A DNA stretch of 64,000 nucleotides from JACMLD01 sp039919885 (lineage in GTDB: Bacteria > Bacteroidota > Bacteroidia > Chitinophagales > Chitinophagaceae): assembly GCA_039919885.1 (NCBI GenBank), contig JBDSEV010000067.1:6708-70707 (forward strand), written 5' to 3'. Within the stretch, counting starts at the first letter, position 1, and every line of letters starts with the position of its first letter. The notes below the pieces were generated by a model that saw nothing but the letters and a program-made list of their open reading frames with translations, searched no databases and was not told the origin of the DNA. Below are positions 45,472-52,641 of the stretch, piece by piece. The translations under genes and the position numbers were made by a program.

Positions 45472-46371
45472 ATGTATTATATCGTTTTTGGTATACTGTT
45501 TCTTATTTCTTTATTGCCGCTGCCTGTTTTATACCTCCTGTCTTATTTCTGTTATTTTATTACTTACCATGTGGCCGGTTACCGCAAGGAAGTTGTCTTA
45601 AAAAACCTTGCCCTCGCCTTCCCCGAAAAAACAGCGGCAGAGCGAAAGGAAATTGCCAAACAGTTTTACTTGAATTTTTGGGATAACTGGCTGGAGGCAC
45701 TGAAATTAATAAGCCTTAGCCCGGGCGGCATGCGTAAACGTATGCAGTATGATACGGCTGCTTTGGAATCCATCTTTGCAACCGGCAAAAGCTGCCATAT
45801 ATTGTTGGGCCACCAGTTTAATTGGGAATGGGGAAATGCGATTATTACACTGGATGGATCTTACCGGTTGCTGGCTGCTTATGCCCCCATTAGTAATAAA
45901 ATTTTTGACAGGTTATTCCTTTACATCCGTCGTCGTTTTGGTACAACACTGCTGCCTTTTAATGATATGCGCCGCGCCATGCTGCCATTCAGGCACCAGC
46001 AATACGCACTGGCGCTGATGGCAGACCAAAGTCCGCCGCTTCCTGCAAAAAGTTACTGGCTCAATTTTTTTAATACGCCCACGGCTTTTTTAAAAGGCCC
46101 GGAGAAAGGGGCGCGGCTCAGTAATATGCCGGTGGTGTTTTTGTCGATTAGTAAACCGCGCCGCGGTTTTTATCATATTGAAACAAAACTGCTCACCTCC
46201 AACGCCGCGCAATTGGCAGAAGGGGAACTAACCCAAAAATATGTGCAGGCGCTGGAAGCGAATATTCGCCTCAACCCTGCCTGCTATCTCTGGAGCCACA
46301 ACCGGTGGAAACATCAGTGGAATGGGGACTACGCAAAGGCCTGGATTGGAAAGGCCGCGCCGGCAAATTAA
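45472..46371 (+). CDS. LpxL/HtrB-like lipid A acyltransferase, second of a tandem pair
   Basis: 299 residues from ATG 45472, chosen because MYYIVFGILFLISLLPLPV aligns with the start of the neighbour; an upstream ATG at 45403 adds a segment without equivalent. His114-Glu119 (HQFNWEW) and SHNRWKHQW are intact. The two proteins are recognisable duplicates (VVLKNLALAFPEKTAAERKE versus VVMDNLGVAFPLKTTAEKTV). They may add different acyl chains in turn, as LpxL and LpxM do; this is inference. Its stop overlaps the stop of the convergent persulfide dioxygenase gene. Confidence 0.87.
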   Translation: MYYIVFGILFLISLLPLPVLYLLSYFCYFITYHVAGYRKEVVLKNLALAFPEKTAAERKEIAKQFYLNFWDNWLEALKLISLSPGGMRKRMQYDTAALESIFATGKSCHILLGHQFNWEWGNAIITLDGSYRLLAAYAPISNKIFDRLFLYIRRRFGTTLLPFNDMRRAMLPFRHQQYALALMADQSPPLPAKSYWLNFFNTPTAFLKGPEKGARLSNMPVVFLSISKPRRGFYHIETKLLTSNAAQLAEGELTQKYVQALEANIRLNPACYLWSHNRWKHQWNGDYAKAWIGKAAPAN

Positions 46372-47780
46372 TTAAGCACGCTTGTTTTCTTAGCCGTCTG
46401 TATATTTTTTTGTTCTTTTATTGTAGACCAGCCGCCCATTATATTGTGAATGTTATGGATGCCCTGGCGTTTTAACAACGAGGCTGCTATAATGCTGCGG
46501 TAACCGCCGGCGCAATGCACATAAATATTTTTGCTGTCGTCCAGGTCAGCCATAACTGCGGGGTCAGTCATTTCATTGAGTGGAATGTTTAGAGCGCCTT
46601 TGATATGACCATCTGCAAATTCTGTTTCGCGCCGAACATCCACCACCACCATTTTTTTATCGTGTGGCAGATCCATTGCCAGCTCATCCGCTTCAATTTC
46701 AACAATCATATCAATCTTCTCGCCTGCAGCCTGCCACGCGGCAAAACTTCCGTCCAGGTAGCCCGCCACAGTACCAAACCCCACCCTCGCCAGGCGCACA
46801 GCCGTTTCTTCTTCTTTACCGGCATCCGTTACCAGCAAGATGGTCTTATCGAAAGGCAATAACATACCCGCCCACTCGGCAAAGCGTCCGTCCAGTCCAA
46901 CACTGATGGCATTTGGTATAAAGCCATTGATAAATACGGCGGAATCGCGCGTGTCAAGAATAATTGCTTTGTCGTCTTTTATCTTTGCTTTAAAAGCGGG
47001 AATGGTCAAGGGTTGCAATGCTTTTTTCAGGAGCTTGTCAAGGCTTTCGTAGCCTTCTTTGTTGATCTTGGCATTAACCGGAAAATACTGGGGCGGTTCT
47101 GCCAGGCCATCTGTTACCACTTTGATAAAATCTTCTTTTGAGCGGGCCAGCAGCGCATAATTGGTTTTCTTTTCTTCGCCAATGGTGCTATAGGTATTCG
47201 GCCCAAGGTTTTTGCCGCAACTGCTGCCGGGTCCGTGCGCAGGATACACCAGCACATCATCTGGAAGCAATATTATTTTATTTTGCAGGCTGTCATACAT
47301 CATGGCGGCCAGGTCGTTCACGGTTAATTTATTGCCTTGTTGTGCCAGGTCGGGCCGACCCACATCTCCTACAAAAAGCGTATCGCCGGTAAACACAGCA
47401 CTTGCTTTACCCGCCTCGTCTTTTAGCAGGTAGCAGGTAGATTCCAATGTATGACCGGGCGTGTGTAATACTTCGATGGTGGTGTTACCCAGTTTAAAAA
47501 TTTGTCCATCTTTTGCAACGGTAACCGGGTAGCTGGTTTCGGTATTGGGGCCATATATAATGGGCGCCCCGGTTTTTTCACCAAGGTCGATGTGACCACT
47601 CACAAAATCTGCATGAAAATGGGTTTCAAAAATATATTTAATACGGGCGTTTCGCTGCTTTGCCAGGGCAATGTATTCGTCCGTATCGCGCAACGGATCA
47701 ATTACGGCGGCTTCCCCTTCGCTTTCTATGTAGTAGGCGGCTTCACTAAGACACCCTGTATACAATTGTTTAATAAACAT
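46368..47780 (-). CDS. CstB-like persulfide dioxygenase fused to two rhodanese domains
   Basis: 470 residues from ATG 47780 (MFIKQLYTGCLSEAAYYIES); a frame from 47816 adds 12 residues. Domain order is metallo-beta-lactamase (about 1-240), pseudo-rhodanese (about 265-360) and rhodanese (about 375-465). The metal motif is HFHADF (His54, His56, Asp58): the last His of HxHxDH is Phe59, so the second metal site is lost, as fits a mononuclear iron 2-His/1-Asp persulfide dioxygenase with His110 (HTPGHT) and Asp133 (TGDTLF). The first rhodanese domain has VTDAGKE instead of a cysteine loop; the second has active Cys423 in HCAGGYRS. The order matches CstB of Staphylococcus aureus, which oxidises persulfides. 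Divergent regulation by the neighbouring ArsR gene is plausible. Confidence 0.87.
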   Translation of the reverse strand: MFIKQLYTGCLSEAAYYIESEGEAAVIDPLRDTDEYIALAKQRNARIKYIFETHFHADFVSGHIDLGEKTGAPIIYGPNTETSYPVTVAKDGQIFKLGNTTIEVLHTPGHTLESTCYLLKDEAGKASAVFTGDTLFVGDVGRPDLAQQGNKLTVNDLAAMMYDSLQNKIILLPDDVLVYPAHGPGSSCGKNLGPNTYSTIGEEKKTNYALLARSKEDFIKVVTDGLAEPPQYFPVNAKINKEGYESLDKLLKKALQPLTIPAFKAKIKDDKAIILDTRDSAVFINGFIPNAISVGLDGRFAEWAGMLLPFDKTILLVTDAGKEEETAVRLARVGFGTVAGYLDGSFAAWQAAGEKIDMIVEIEADELAMDLPHDKKMVVVDVRRETEFADGHIKGALNIPLNEMTDPAVMADLDDSKNIYVHCAGGYRSIIAASLLKRQGIHNIHNIMGGWSTIKEQKNIQTAKKTSVLN

Positions 47781-47797
47781 ACACACGATAATTTGAG

Positions 47798-47805
47798 CAA
47801 AAATA
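47798..47805 (-). promoter_or_regulatory. -7 element of the persulfide dioxygenase gene
   Basis: TATTTTTG on the minus strand is an exact TAnnTTTG match, 17 nt before ATG 47780, giving a leader of about 10 nt. It abuts the T-run of the ArsR-gene terminator, so the termination tract of one gene runs into the promoter of the next. Confidence 0.5.
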
Positions 47806-47843
47806 CAAAAAAACAAAAAGCGGCCACCCTTGCAGGCGCCGCT
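47805..47843 (-). terminator. Terminator of the arsR-type gene
   Basis: On the minus strand AGCGGC (47843-47838) pairs with GCCGCT (47824-47819) and is followed by TTTTGTTTTTTTG. It lies about 20 nt beyond the stop of the ArsR-type gene and before the next gene on the same strand. Confidence 0.72.
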
Positions 47844-47863
47844 CGGCTGAATAAAGAAATATT

Positions 47864-48202
47864 TTAACTTATTATGCCTAGTACCTGCTTGTTTAACTGC
47901 GCCAGCCTATCGGCATTAATAGAGTACGATATGTATTTACCGTCTCTGAATGTTGCTACAATTCCGGCGCGTCTTAAAATGGCAAGATGTTGAGAAGCAA
48001 CTGATTGTTCCAGCCGCAACTGCACATAAATCTCTGTTACCGTCATTCGCTGATGGTCTTCCAGCAACCGCATAATCTGCTGTCTTAATTTATGATTAAT
48101 AGCCCTTAGCGTAACAGCAGCTTTTTTTACCTGTAAAAAATCCATTTTAATAGGTTCTCCTTCCTGCTGCCTTACAATTAAATGGTTGACAGATGTATTC
48201 AT
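47864..48202 (-). CDS. ArsR-family winged-helix repressor
   Basis: 112 residues. The HTH region is LRQQIMRLLEDHQRMTVTEIYVQLRLEQSVASQHLAILRRAGIV (about 38-82), with the beta-wing FRDGKYISYSIN. It has no cysteine, so it can use neither a cysteine metal site nor the dithiol persulfide switch of BigR/SqrR. A 23-bp imperfect palindrome lies just upstream of its start and overlaps the probable -7 box, suggesting autoregulation. Upstream of, and on the same strand as, a CstB-like enzyme, separated by a terminator and promoter, so the two are not simply one operon. Confidence 0.88.
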   Translation of the reverse strand: MNTSVNHLIVRQQEGEPIKMDFLQVKKAAVTLRAINHKLRQQIMRLLEDHQRMTVTEIYVQLRLEQSVASQHLAILRRAGIVATFRDGKYISYSINADRLAQLNKQVLGIIS

Positions 48203-48229
48203 GGTTGATGTAATTTTTGCATTAATCTA

Positions 48230-48252
48230 GTCCTACAAATTAACTGCAGGAC
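48230..48252. promoter_or_regulatory. Candidate ArsR operator palindrome
   Basis: GTCCTACA (48230-48237) and TGCAGGAC (48245-48252) form an inverted repeat with one mismatch across a 7-bp AT-rich centre. On the minus strand it contains TTAATTTG, close to the -7 consensus. Its place, 28 bp before the ArsR start, and size fit an ArsR-family operator. Confidence 0.55.
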
Positions 48253-48289
48253 ATCGTTGATCGGTTCAATATTATGATGAAAACAGTTA

Positions 48290-48985
48290 TTATGGCGTTA
48301 ATTTTTTTAACGTGTAAAAATCTTTGAGGTATATGGGTTCTGTATAAGCAAGGTTACAAAAATCCTGTAACCTGAAAGCATCATTTGACATACAGGCAAT
48401 ATCAGCAGCTGTATAAAAAGCAGCACTGAAAACAGCGTTGGCATGCTGTATCAATGTTTTCCATTTATTGCTTCCGTTACCAAAAAAAACAATTTCCTGC
48501 TTGTTAAGCCATGTTGAAAACGATTGTTCGTCCAGTATCATTGCACAGGGTGCTATCAGTTCATTCAACGCGGTATCATACAATGCAGTAAATACCTCCA
48601 TCCGACGCGCATCCAGCATTGGGCATAGCAGCTGAGCACCTGGGGTAGCTTTATTGGTTGCATAAGCCATTACCCTAAGTGTATTCAAACTAATTAAAGG
48701 AATATTCAGTCCGTAGCACAATCCTTTTGCAGTGGCCATACCTACACGCAGGCCGGTATACGAGCCAGGGCCGGCTACTACCGCCACTGCATCCACATCA
48801 CGCAATTGGTAAGTGTGGTTATCGCCTTGTATCATTGATTCAATAGCGCTGTGTATCCATGCTGCGTGGTCTATTGATTGCGGGTTCACCCGCTCCTGCA
48901 GCAGGTTTCCATCCAGCGACAACGACACACTGGCTGTTGCGGTGGCAGTATCAATATTTACAATCAGCGCGCTATTTTTAACCAT
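48290..48985 (-). CDS. tsaB: tRNA threonylcarbamoyladenosine biosynthesis protein TsaB
   Basis: 231 residues. ASKHA-fold features of TsaB/YeaZ: the N-terminal ALIVNIDTATATASVSLSLDG, AVVAGPGSYTGLRVGMATAKGLCYG (the family's core motif) and MLDARRMEVFTALYD. With TsaD and TsaE it forms the complex that puts t6A on ANN-decoding tRNAs. The partners are not in the window. It ends 87 bp before the ArsR gene start. Confidence 0.92.
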   Translation of the reverse strand: MVKNSALIVNIDTATATASVSLSLDGNLLQERVNPQSIDHAAWIHSAIESMIQGDNHTYQLRDVDAVAVVAGPGSYTGLRVGMATAKGLCYGLNIPLISLNTLRVMAYATNKATPGAQLLCPMLDARRMEVFTALYDTALNELIAPCAMILDEQSFSTWLNKQEIVFFGNGSNKWKTLIQHANAVFSAAFYTAADIACMSNDAFRLQDFCNLAYTEPIYLKDFYTLKKLTP

Positions 48986-49156
48986 TCTTTAATACTTTTT
49001 TCCAGCGATAGCTGCTAATAATCAATTCAACGGCATCGCCATCCTCATTTTATCAGCATTTTGTATGGGGTTGCTTGCTAATCATATAAAGAAGTACCTA
49101 AAAGTAATATAAAATGTTTTTATCTTCCAATGCTATCACCTGATCAAACCTGATTT

Positions 49157-49789
49157 TTAATGTGCGTTTTCAGCGATCATTTCGGTGGTTAGCAGATCGG
49201 CAACCTGATAGAGGTTATCTTCTTTGCCTAACTGGATAAGCAGTTCATGAATATTTTTAAGGCCAATTCTTTTACTCCATTCAAACGGGCCGTACGGATA
49301 GTGGGTGCCTAATTTCATGGCAATATCAATGTCTTCTTTTGAACTTATCTTGTCTGCCAGCGTATAATACGCTTCGTTTATAATTGTGCTGATTATTCTT
49401 GCACTTATCATACCCGTAATATCCGGCACCAACTGGTATTGCCATCCAAGCGCATCAAATACATTTTTAACCATTGCTTCCTGTGCTGGTGGAGCCACCA
49501 CTTCAACAAAAGGATTGTTCAGGAAACCGGGCCATGCATTCACCCTTACAAAAGGCTGCCCAATGTAGCGAAGGGTGTGTGTAACAGCATTCACAAAGAC
49601 CGGTAACGGCAAAAATTGTTTCAGCTGCTCGATTCTGTCCTGGCTGCAATCAAACAGCAAATCAATTACAACCGCATCTGCCGGTACCTGCTGCGGAGAT
49701 TCCACAAATACAACCCTTGTTTTTTCTGACAGCGGTTTGGAAAGAAATGCTGACTTTAACCTTTCATTGGTAATAACGGCCAGTTTCAT
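49157..49789 (-). CDS. 3-hydroxyacyl-CoA dehydrogenase C-terminal domain protein, short
   Basis: 210 residues. The C-terminal half matches the 3HCDH domain (PF00725): PDITGMISARIISTIINEAYYTLADKISSKEDIDIAMKLGTHYPYGPFEWSKRIG. A full 3-hydroxybutyryl-CoA dehydrogenase has about 280-300 residues with an N-terminal Rossmann domain (GxGxxG); here only about 100 residues precede, and they contain no glycine-rich motif (MKLAVITNERLKSAFLS). It may be a degenerate or non-NAD-binding relative, or a stand-alone conserved family; there is no sign of a frameshift. Function uncertain. Confidence 0.75.
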   Translation of the reverse strand: MKLAVITNERLKSAFLSKPLSEKTRVVFVESPQQVPADAVVIDLLFDCSQDRIEQLKQFLPLPVFVNAVTHTLRYIGQPFVRVNAWPGFLNNPFVEVVAPPAQEAMVKNVFDALGWQYQLVPDITGMISARIISTIINEAYYTLADKISSKEDIDIAMKLGTHYPYGPFEWSKRIGLKNIHELLIQLGKEDNLYQVADLLTTEMIAENAH

Positions 49790-49849
49790 TGCTGTTATTT
49801 TTTGTAAAGGAACCCCATTTAAGCGAAAAATCCGGAACCTTAAATTTTA

Positions 49850-49857
49850 TACATTTG
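49850..49857 (+). promoter_or_regulatory. -7 element of ridA, close to the start codon
   Basis: TACATTTG matches TAnnTTTG exactly and ends only 4 nt before ATG 49862. Transcription would start at or within a few bases of the ATG, so the mRNA would be nearly leaderless. No -33 box is obvious. Confidence 0.45.
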
Positions 49858-49861
49858 ACTT

Positions 49862-50242
49862 ATGGAAAAAACAATCGTTCAGACAACGGAGGCGCCGGCG
49901 CCCATTGGCCCTTATAGCCAGGCCGTACAATTTGGAAATATGCTTTTTATCTCGGGGCAGGTAGCCATCAATCCTGCAAACGGCGTTATTGAAGCTACCG
50001 ATATCAGCGCAGAGACCCACCGGGTAATGGATAACCTGAAAGCGATACTAACTGCAGCAGGAATGCATTTCAACCATGTAATTAAAACAACTATTTTTTT
50101 AAGCGATATGGGCCTTTTTTCAGCGGTAAATGATGTGTACGCCAACTACTTTTCGGACAATTTTCCTGCACGCGAAACGGTGGCCGTAAAAGGACTGCCA
50201 AAAAATGTGAATGTGGAAATCAGCATGATTGCAGGCAAATAG
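49862..50242 (+). CDS. ridA: RidA/YjgF reactive enamine/imine deaminase
   Basis: 126 residues. Typical RidA pattern: PAPIGPYSQAVQFGNMLFISGQVAINPANG, HRVMDNLKAILTAAGMHFNHVIKTTIFLSDM and the C-terminal PARETVAVKGLPKNVNVEISMIA. The Arg of PARETV and Glu of VEISMIA, used for substrate binding, are present. The enzyme hydrolyses 2-aminoacrylate and related imines, protecting PLP enzymes. It is convergent with kbl, a PLP enzyme, 55 bp away. Confidence 0.94.
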   Translation: MEKTIVQTTEAPAPIGPYSQAVQFGNMLFISGQVAINPANGVIEATDISAETHRVMDNLKAILTAAGMHFNHVIKTTIFLSDMGLFSAVNDVYANYFSDNFPARETVAVKGLPKNVNVEISMIAGK

Positions 50243-50297
50243 TTACGCAAGGGGTATAACCTTTCAATTGCTATACTACCTGATCGGTTAGCAGCAT

Positions 50298-51488
50298 TTA
50301 TAGTTTAACCACGCCCAATGCTTTTCCCACTTTGGTGAAAGCAGCTATGGCGGCGTCCAGGTGCTGTTGTTCATGTGCCGCGCTCAGTTGTACGCGAATG
50401 CGGGCCTGTCCTTTTGCTACCACCGGAAAGAAAAAACCAATAACGTAGATACCTTCTTCCAGCAGGGCAGCGGCAAACTGCTGTGCCACGGTGGCCTCAT
50501 ATAACATAATGGGCACAATGGGATGGTCGCCCGGTTTGATATCGAAACCAGCGGCGGTCATTTTGGAGCGGAAATAGGTAGTATTCTGCTCCAGCCTGTC
50601 GCGTAAGTCGGTAGTTTCGCTGAGCATATCCAACACCGCAATGGAAGCACCGGCAATGGACGGCGCCAATGTATTGGAAAACAGGTAAGGCCTGGAGCGT
50701 TGCCTCAATATTTCGATGATGGCTGCATTACCGCTGGTAAATCCGCCACTAGCGCCCCCGAGGGCCTTGCCGAGGGTGCCGGTAATAATATCTATGCGGC
50801 CCATCACCCCGCGGTATTCATGGGTGCCACGCCCGGTTTTGCCCAAAAATCCACTCGAATGGCACTCGTCGGTCATTACAATCGCATCGTATTTATCGGC
50901 CAAATCACAAATCTTATCCAGCTGCGCAATGGTTCCATCCATGCTAAAAGATCCATCTGTTACAATGACCCTGCTCCTGCACGCAGCGCTTTCTTTCAGC
51001 TTCTGCTCCAGGTCGGTCATATTATTGTGTTCATAACGGAAACGTTGCGCCTTGCACAAACGAACACCATCAATGATGGAGGCGTGGTTGAGCGCATCGC
51101 TGATAATGGCATCCTGCTCGTTAAACAGGGGTTCAAAAACACCGCCGTTGGCATCAAAAGCGGCCGCGTATAAAATCGTATCCTCCGTACCAAGGAAACG
51201 TGCAATTTTTCCCTCCAGTTCTTTGTGTATGTCCTGCGTACCACATATAAACCGTACGCTGCTCATGCCATAGCCGTGTGTTTCAATGGCCTTGTGGGCC
51301 GCTTCAATTACTTTCGGATGCGAGGACAGGCCCAGGTAATTGTTAGCACAGAAGTTTAAAACAGTTTTGCCATTGACCACAATTTCCGGCCCCTGTTCAC
51401 TTGTAATGACGCGCTCGGTTTTAAAAAGACCAGCTGCCCTGATTTCCTCCACTTCTTCGCCAATGCGCTGTATAAATGCCTGGTTCAT
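50298..51488 (-). CDS. kbl: Glycine C-acetyltransferase (2-amino-3-ketobutyrate CoA ligase)
   Basis: 396 residues, class II alpha-oxoamine synthase. Diagnostic segments are VLNFCANNYLGLSSHP, YGMSSVRFICGTQDIHKELEG, DALNHASIIDGVRL and the PLP-lysine loop TGTLGKALGGASGGFTSG, followed by SRPYLFSNTLAP. It converts 2-amino-3-oxobutyrate plus CoA into glycine and acetyl-CoA (threonine degradation) or the reverse. The nearest relatives (AONS, serine palmitoyltransferase) differ at the N-terminal EEIRAAGLFKTERVI region, which fits KBL. No threonine dehydrogenase gene is adjacent. Confidence 0.92.
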   Translation of the reverse strand: MNQAFIQRIGEEVEEIRAAGLFKTERVITSEQGPEIVVNGKTVLNFCANNYLGLSSHPKVIEAAHKAIETHGYGMSSVRFICGTQDIHKELEGKIARFLGTEDTILYAAAFDANGGVFEPLFNEQDAIISDALNHASIIDGVRLCKAQRFRYEHNNMTDLEQKLKESAACRSRVIVTDGSFSMDGTIAQLDKICDLADKYDAIVMTDECHSSGFLGKTGRGTHEYRGVMGRIDIITGTLGKALGGASGGFTSGNAAIIEILRQRSRPYLFSNTLAPSIAGASIAVLDMLSETTDLRDRLEQNTTYFRSKMTAAGFDIKPGDHPIVPIMLYEATVAQQFAAALLEEGIYVIGFFFPVVAKGQARIRVQLSAAHEQQHLDAAIAAFTKVGKALGVVKL

Positions 51489-51668
51489 TGCTGTGTATTT
51501 GTTGCAAAAATAACGGAAAGCAGCAGTTGACGGTAAACTGGTCTGTGTTAGTGGCCTTTACCGGTTGTTTTAGGTGTTTTGTCGGGCAAAAGATGCAGTT
51601 CATACAATTTCAATATGGCCTGTAACATTTTGAGAATACCTTCGTCTTATACATTTAAATCACGGATT

Positions 51669-51875
51669 ATGAGCGCCAAAACCTTCGTCAGCCTGATGCT
51701 GCTTTTAATACTCTTTACTGCAGGTTTGTACGTAATTGGCGCGCCCGCAAGGAAAGAAAACAGCCGGGTAGAATGTTCGTCCGGTACTGATTGTACCATG
51801 GATACCCAGGCGCAAATTTCCGACGGTCTTATCCTGGAATCCGTATCCAGGCATTTACTAAGTGTAATACAATAA
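51669..51875 (+). CDS. Small secreted or membrane-anchored protein, 68 residues
   Basis: From ATG 51669 the product has one N-terminal hydrophobic segment (FVSLMLLLILFTAGLYVIGAP), either a signal peptide or an anchor, then a charged tail with two cysteines (VECSSGTDCTMD) and a helical end. A longer frame from 51579 has no sensible start. A very strong terminator follows 27 nt downstream, so a short monocistronic transcript is likely. No family recognised. Confidence 0.62.
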   Translation: MSAKTFVSLMLLLILFTAGLYVIGAPARKENSRVECSSGTDCTMDTQAQISDGLILESVSRHLLSVIQ

Positions 51876-51902
51876 TTTCATTCCCTATACATCCATTCAC
51901 CA

Positions 51903-51935
51903 GGCCCCGCCAGTACCGGCGGGGCCAGTTTTTTT
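51903..51935 (+). terminator. Strong Rho-independent terminator
   Basis: GGCCCCGCC (51903-51911) pairs perfectly with GGCGGGGCC (51918-51926) across a 6-nt loop, followed by AG and seven T. It ends the 68-residue gene and isolates the sigma factor operon downstream. Confidence 0.88.
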
Positions 51936-52136
51936 AAAAAAAAACCGCGCAGCTTTGTAACTTCTGGTTATGACTGATCGTATAACAGGAAAGGAAGGAT
52001 TGTAAGAATTAAAAGGCACTGCAACCCGTTATTTTTCTGGCTGGCACAGCAAAAAAGGACAACGAAAAACCAGGAAGTACCGGGAAGGGTTCAGGAGCAG
52101 GATTTTAACCAATAACACCAACATCGGAACTGTTTT

Positions 52137-52622
52137 ATGACTGAGAAAGATTATAATGAATGTGTCCGTCAATATGCCGACAATGTGTACCGGTTTATAG
52201 TGAAGAATCTGCGGCATGAAGAAGATGCCAGGGATGTGGTACAAACGGCTTTTGAAAAAATGTGGCGCAACCGGCAGGAAGTAGATGCGGCGAAAAGCAA
52301 ATCTTATTTGTTTACAGTAGCTTACCACCAGATGATAGACCATATAAGGAAAGTGAAGCGGATTCACCTCAGGGAAACATTTAGTGAAACTACCCGGGTA
52401 ATTGACAAACCGGCCAATAACCTTAAAAAAGTGCTGGAAGACGCGCTTGCAACGCTGAGCGAAACGCAACGAAGCCTGGTGTTGCTAAAAGATTACGAAG
52501 GGTACAGTTACCAGGAAATTGGCACCATAACCGGGTTAAATGAGAGCCAGGTAAAAGTGTACTTGTACCGGGCAAGGATACAGTTAAAAAACTATTTGGT
52601 GAGCCCGGAAAACGTGCGGTGA
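52137..52622 (+). CDS. ECF sigma factor
   Basis: 161 residues. Region 2 (VKNLRHEEDARDVVQTAFEKMWRNR, AYHQMIDHIRKVKR) and region 4 (LSETQRSLVLLKDYEGYSYQEIGTITGLNESQVKVYLYRARIQLKNYL) are both complete, with the short loop between them typical of ECF sigma factors. It probably directs RNA polymerase to envelope-related promoters. The next gene, 19 bp downstream, is an apparent anti-sigma factor, and an outer-membrane barrel gene follows; the three form an operon. Confidence 0.93.
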   Translation: MTEKDYNECVRQYADNVYRFIVKNLRHEEDARDVVQTAFEKMWRNRQEVDAAKSKSYLFTVAYHQMIDHIRKVKRIHLRETFSETTRVIDKPANNLKKVLEDALATLSETQRSLVLLKDYEGYSYQEIGTITGLNESQVKVYLYRARIQLKNYLVSPENVR

Positions 52623-52641
52623 GCGTTTAAAAAACAACAAC

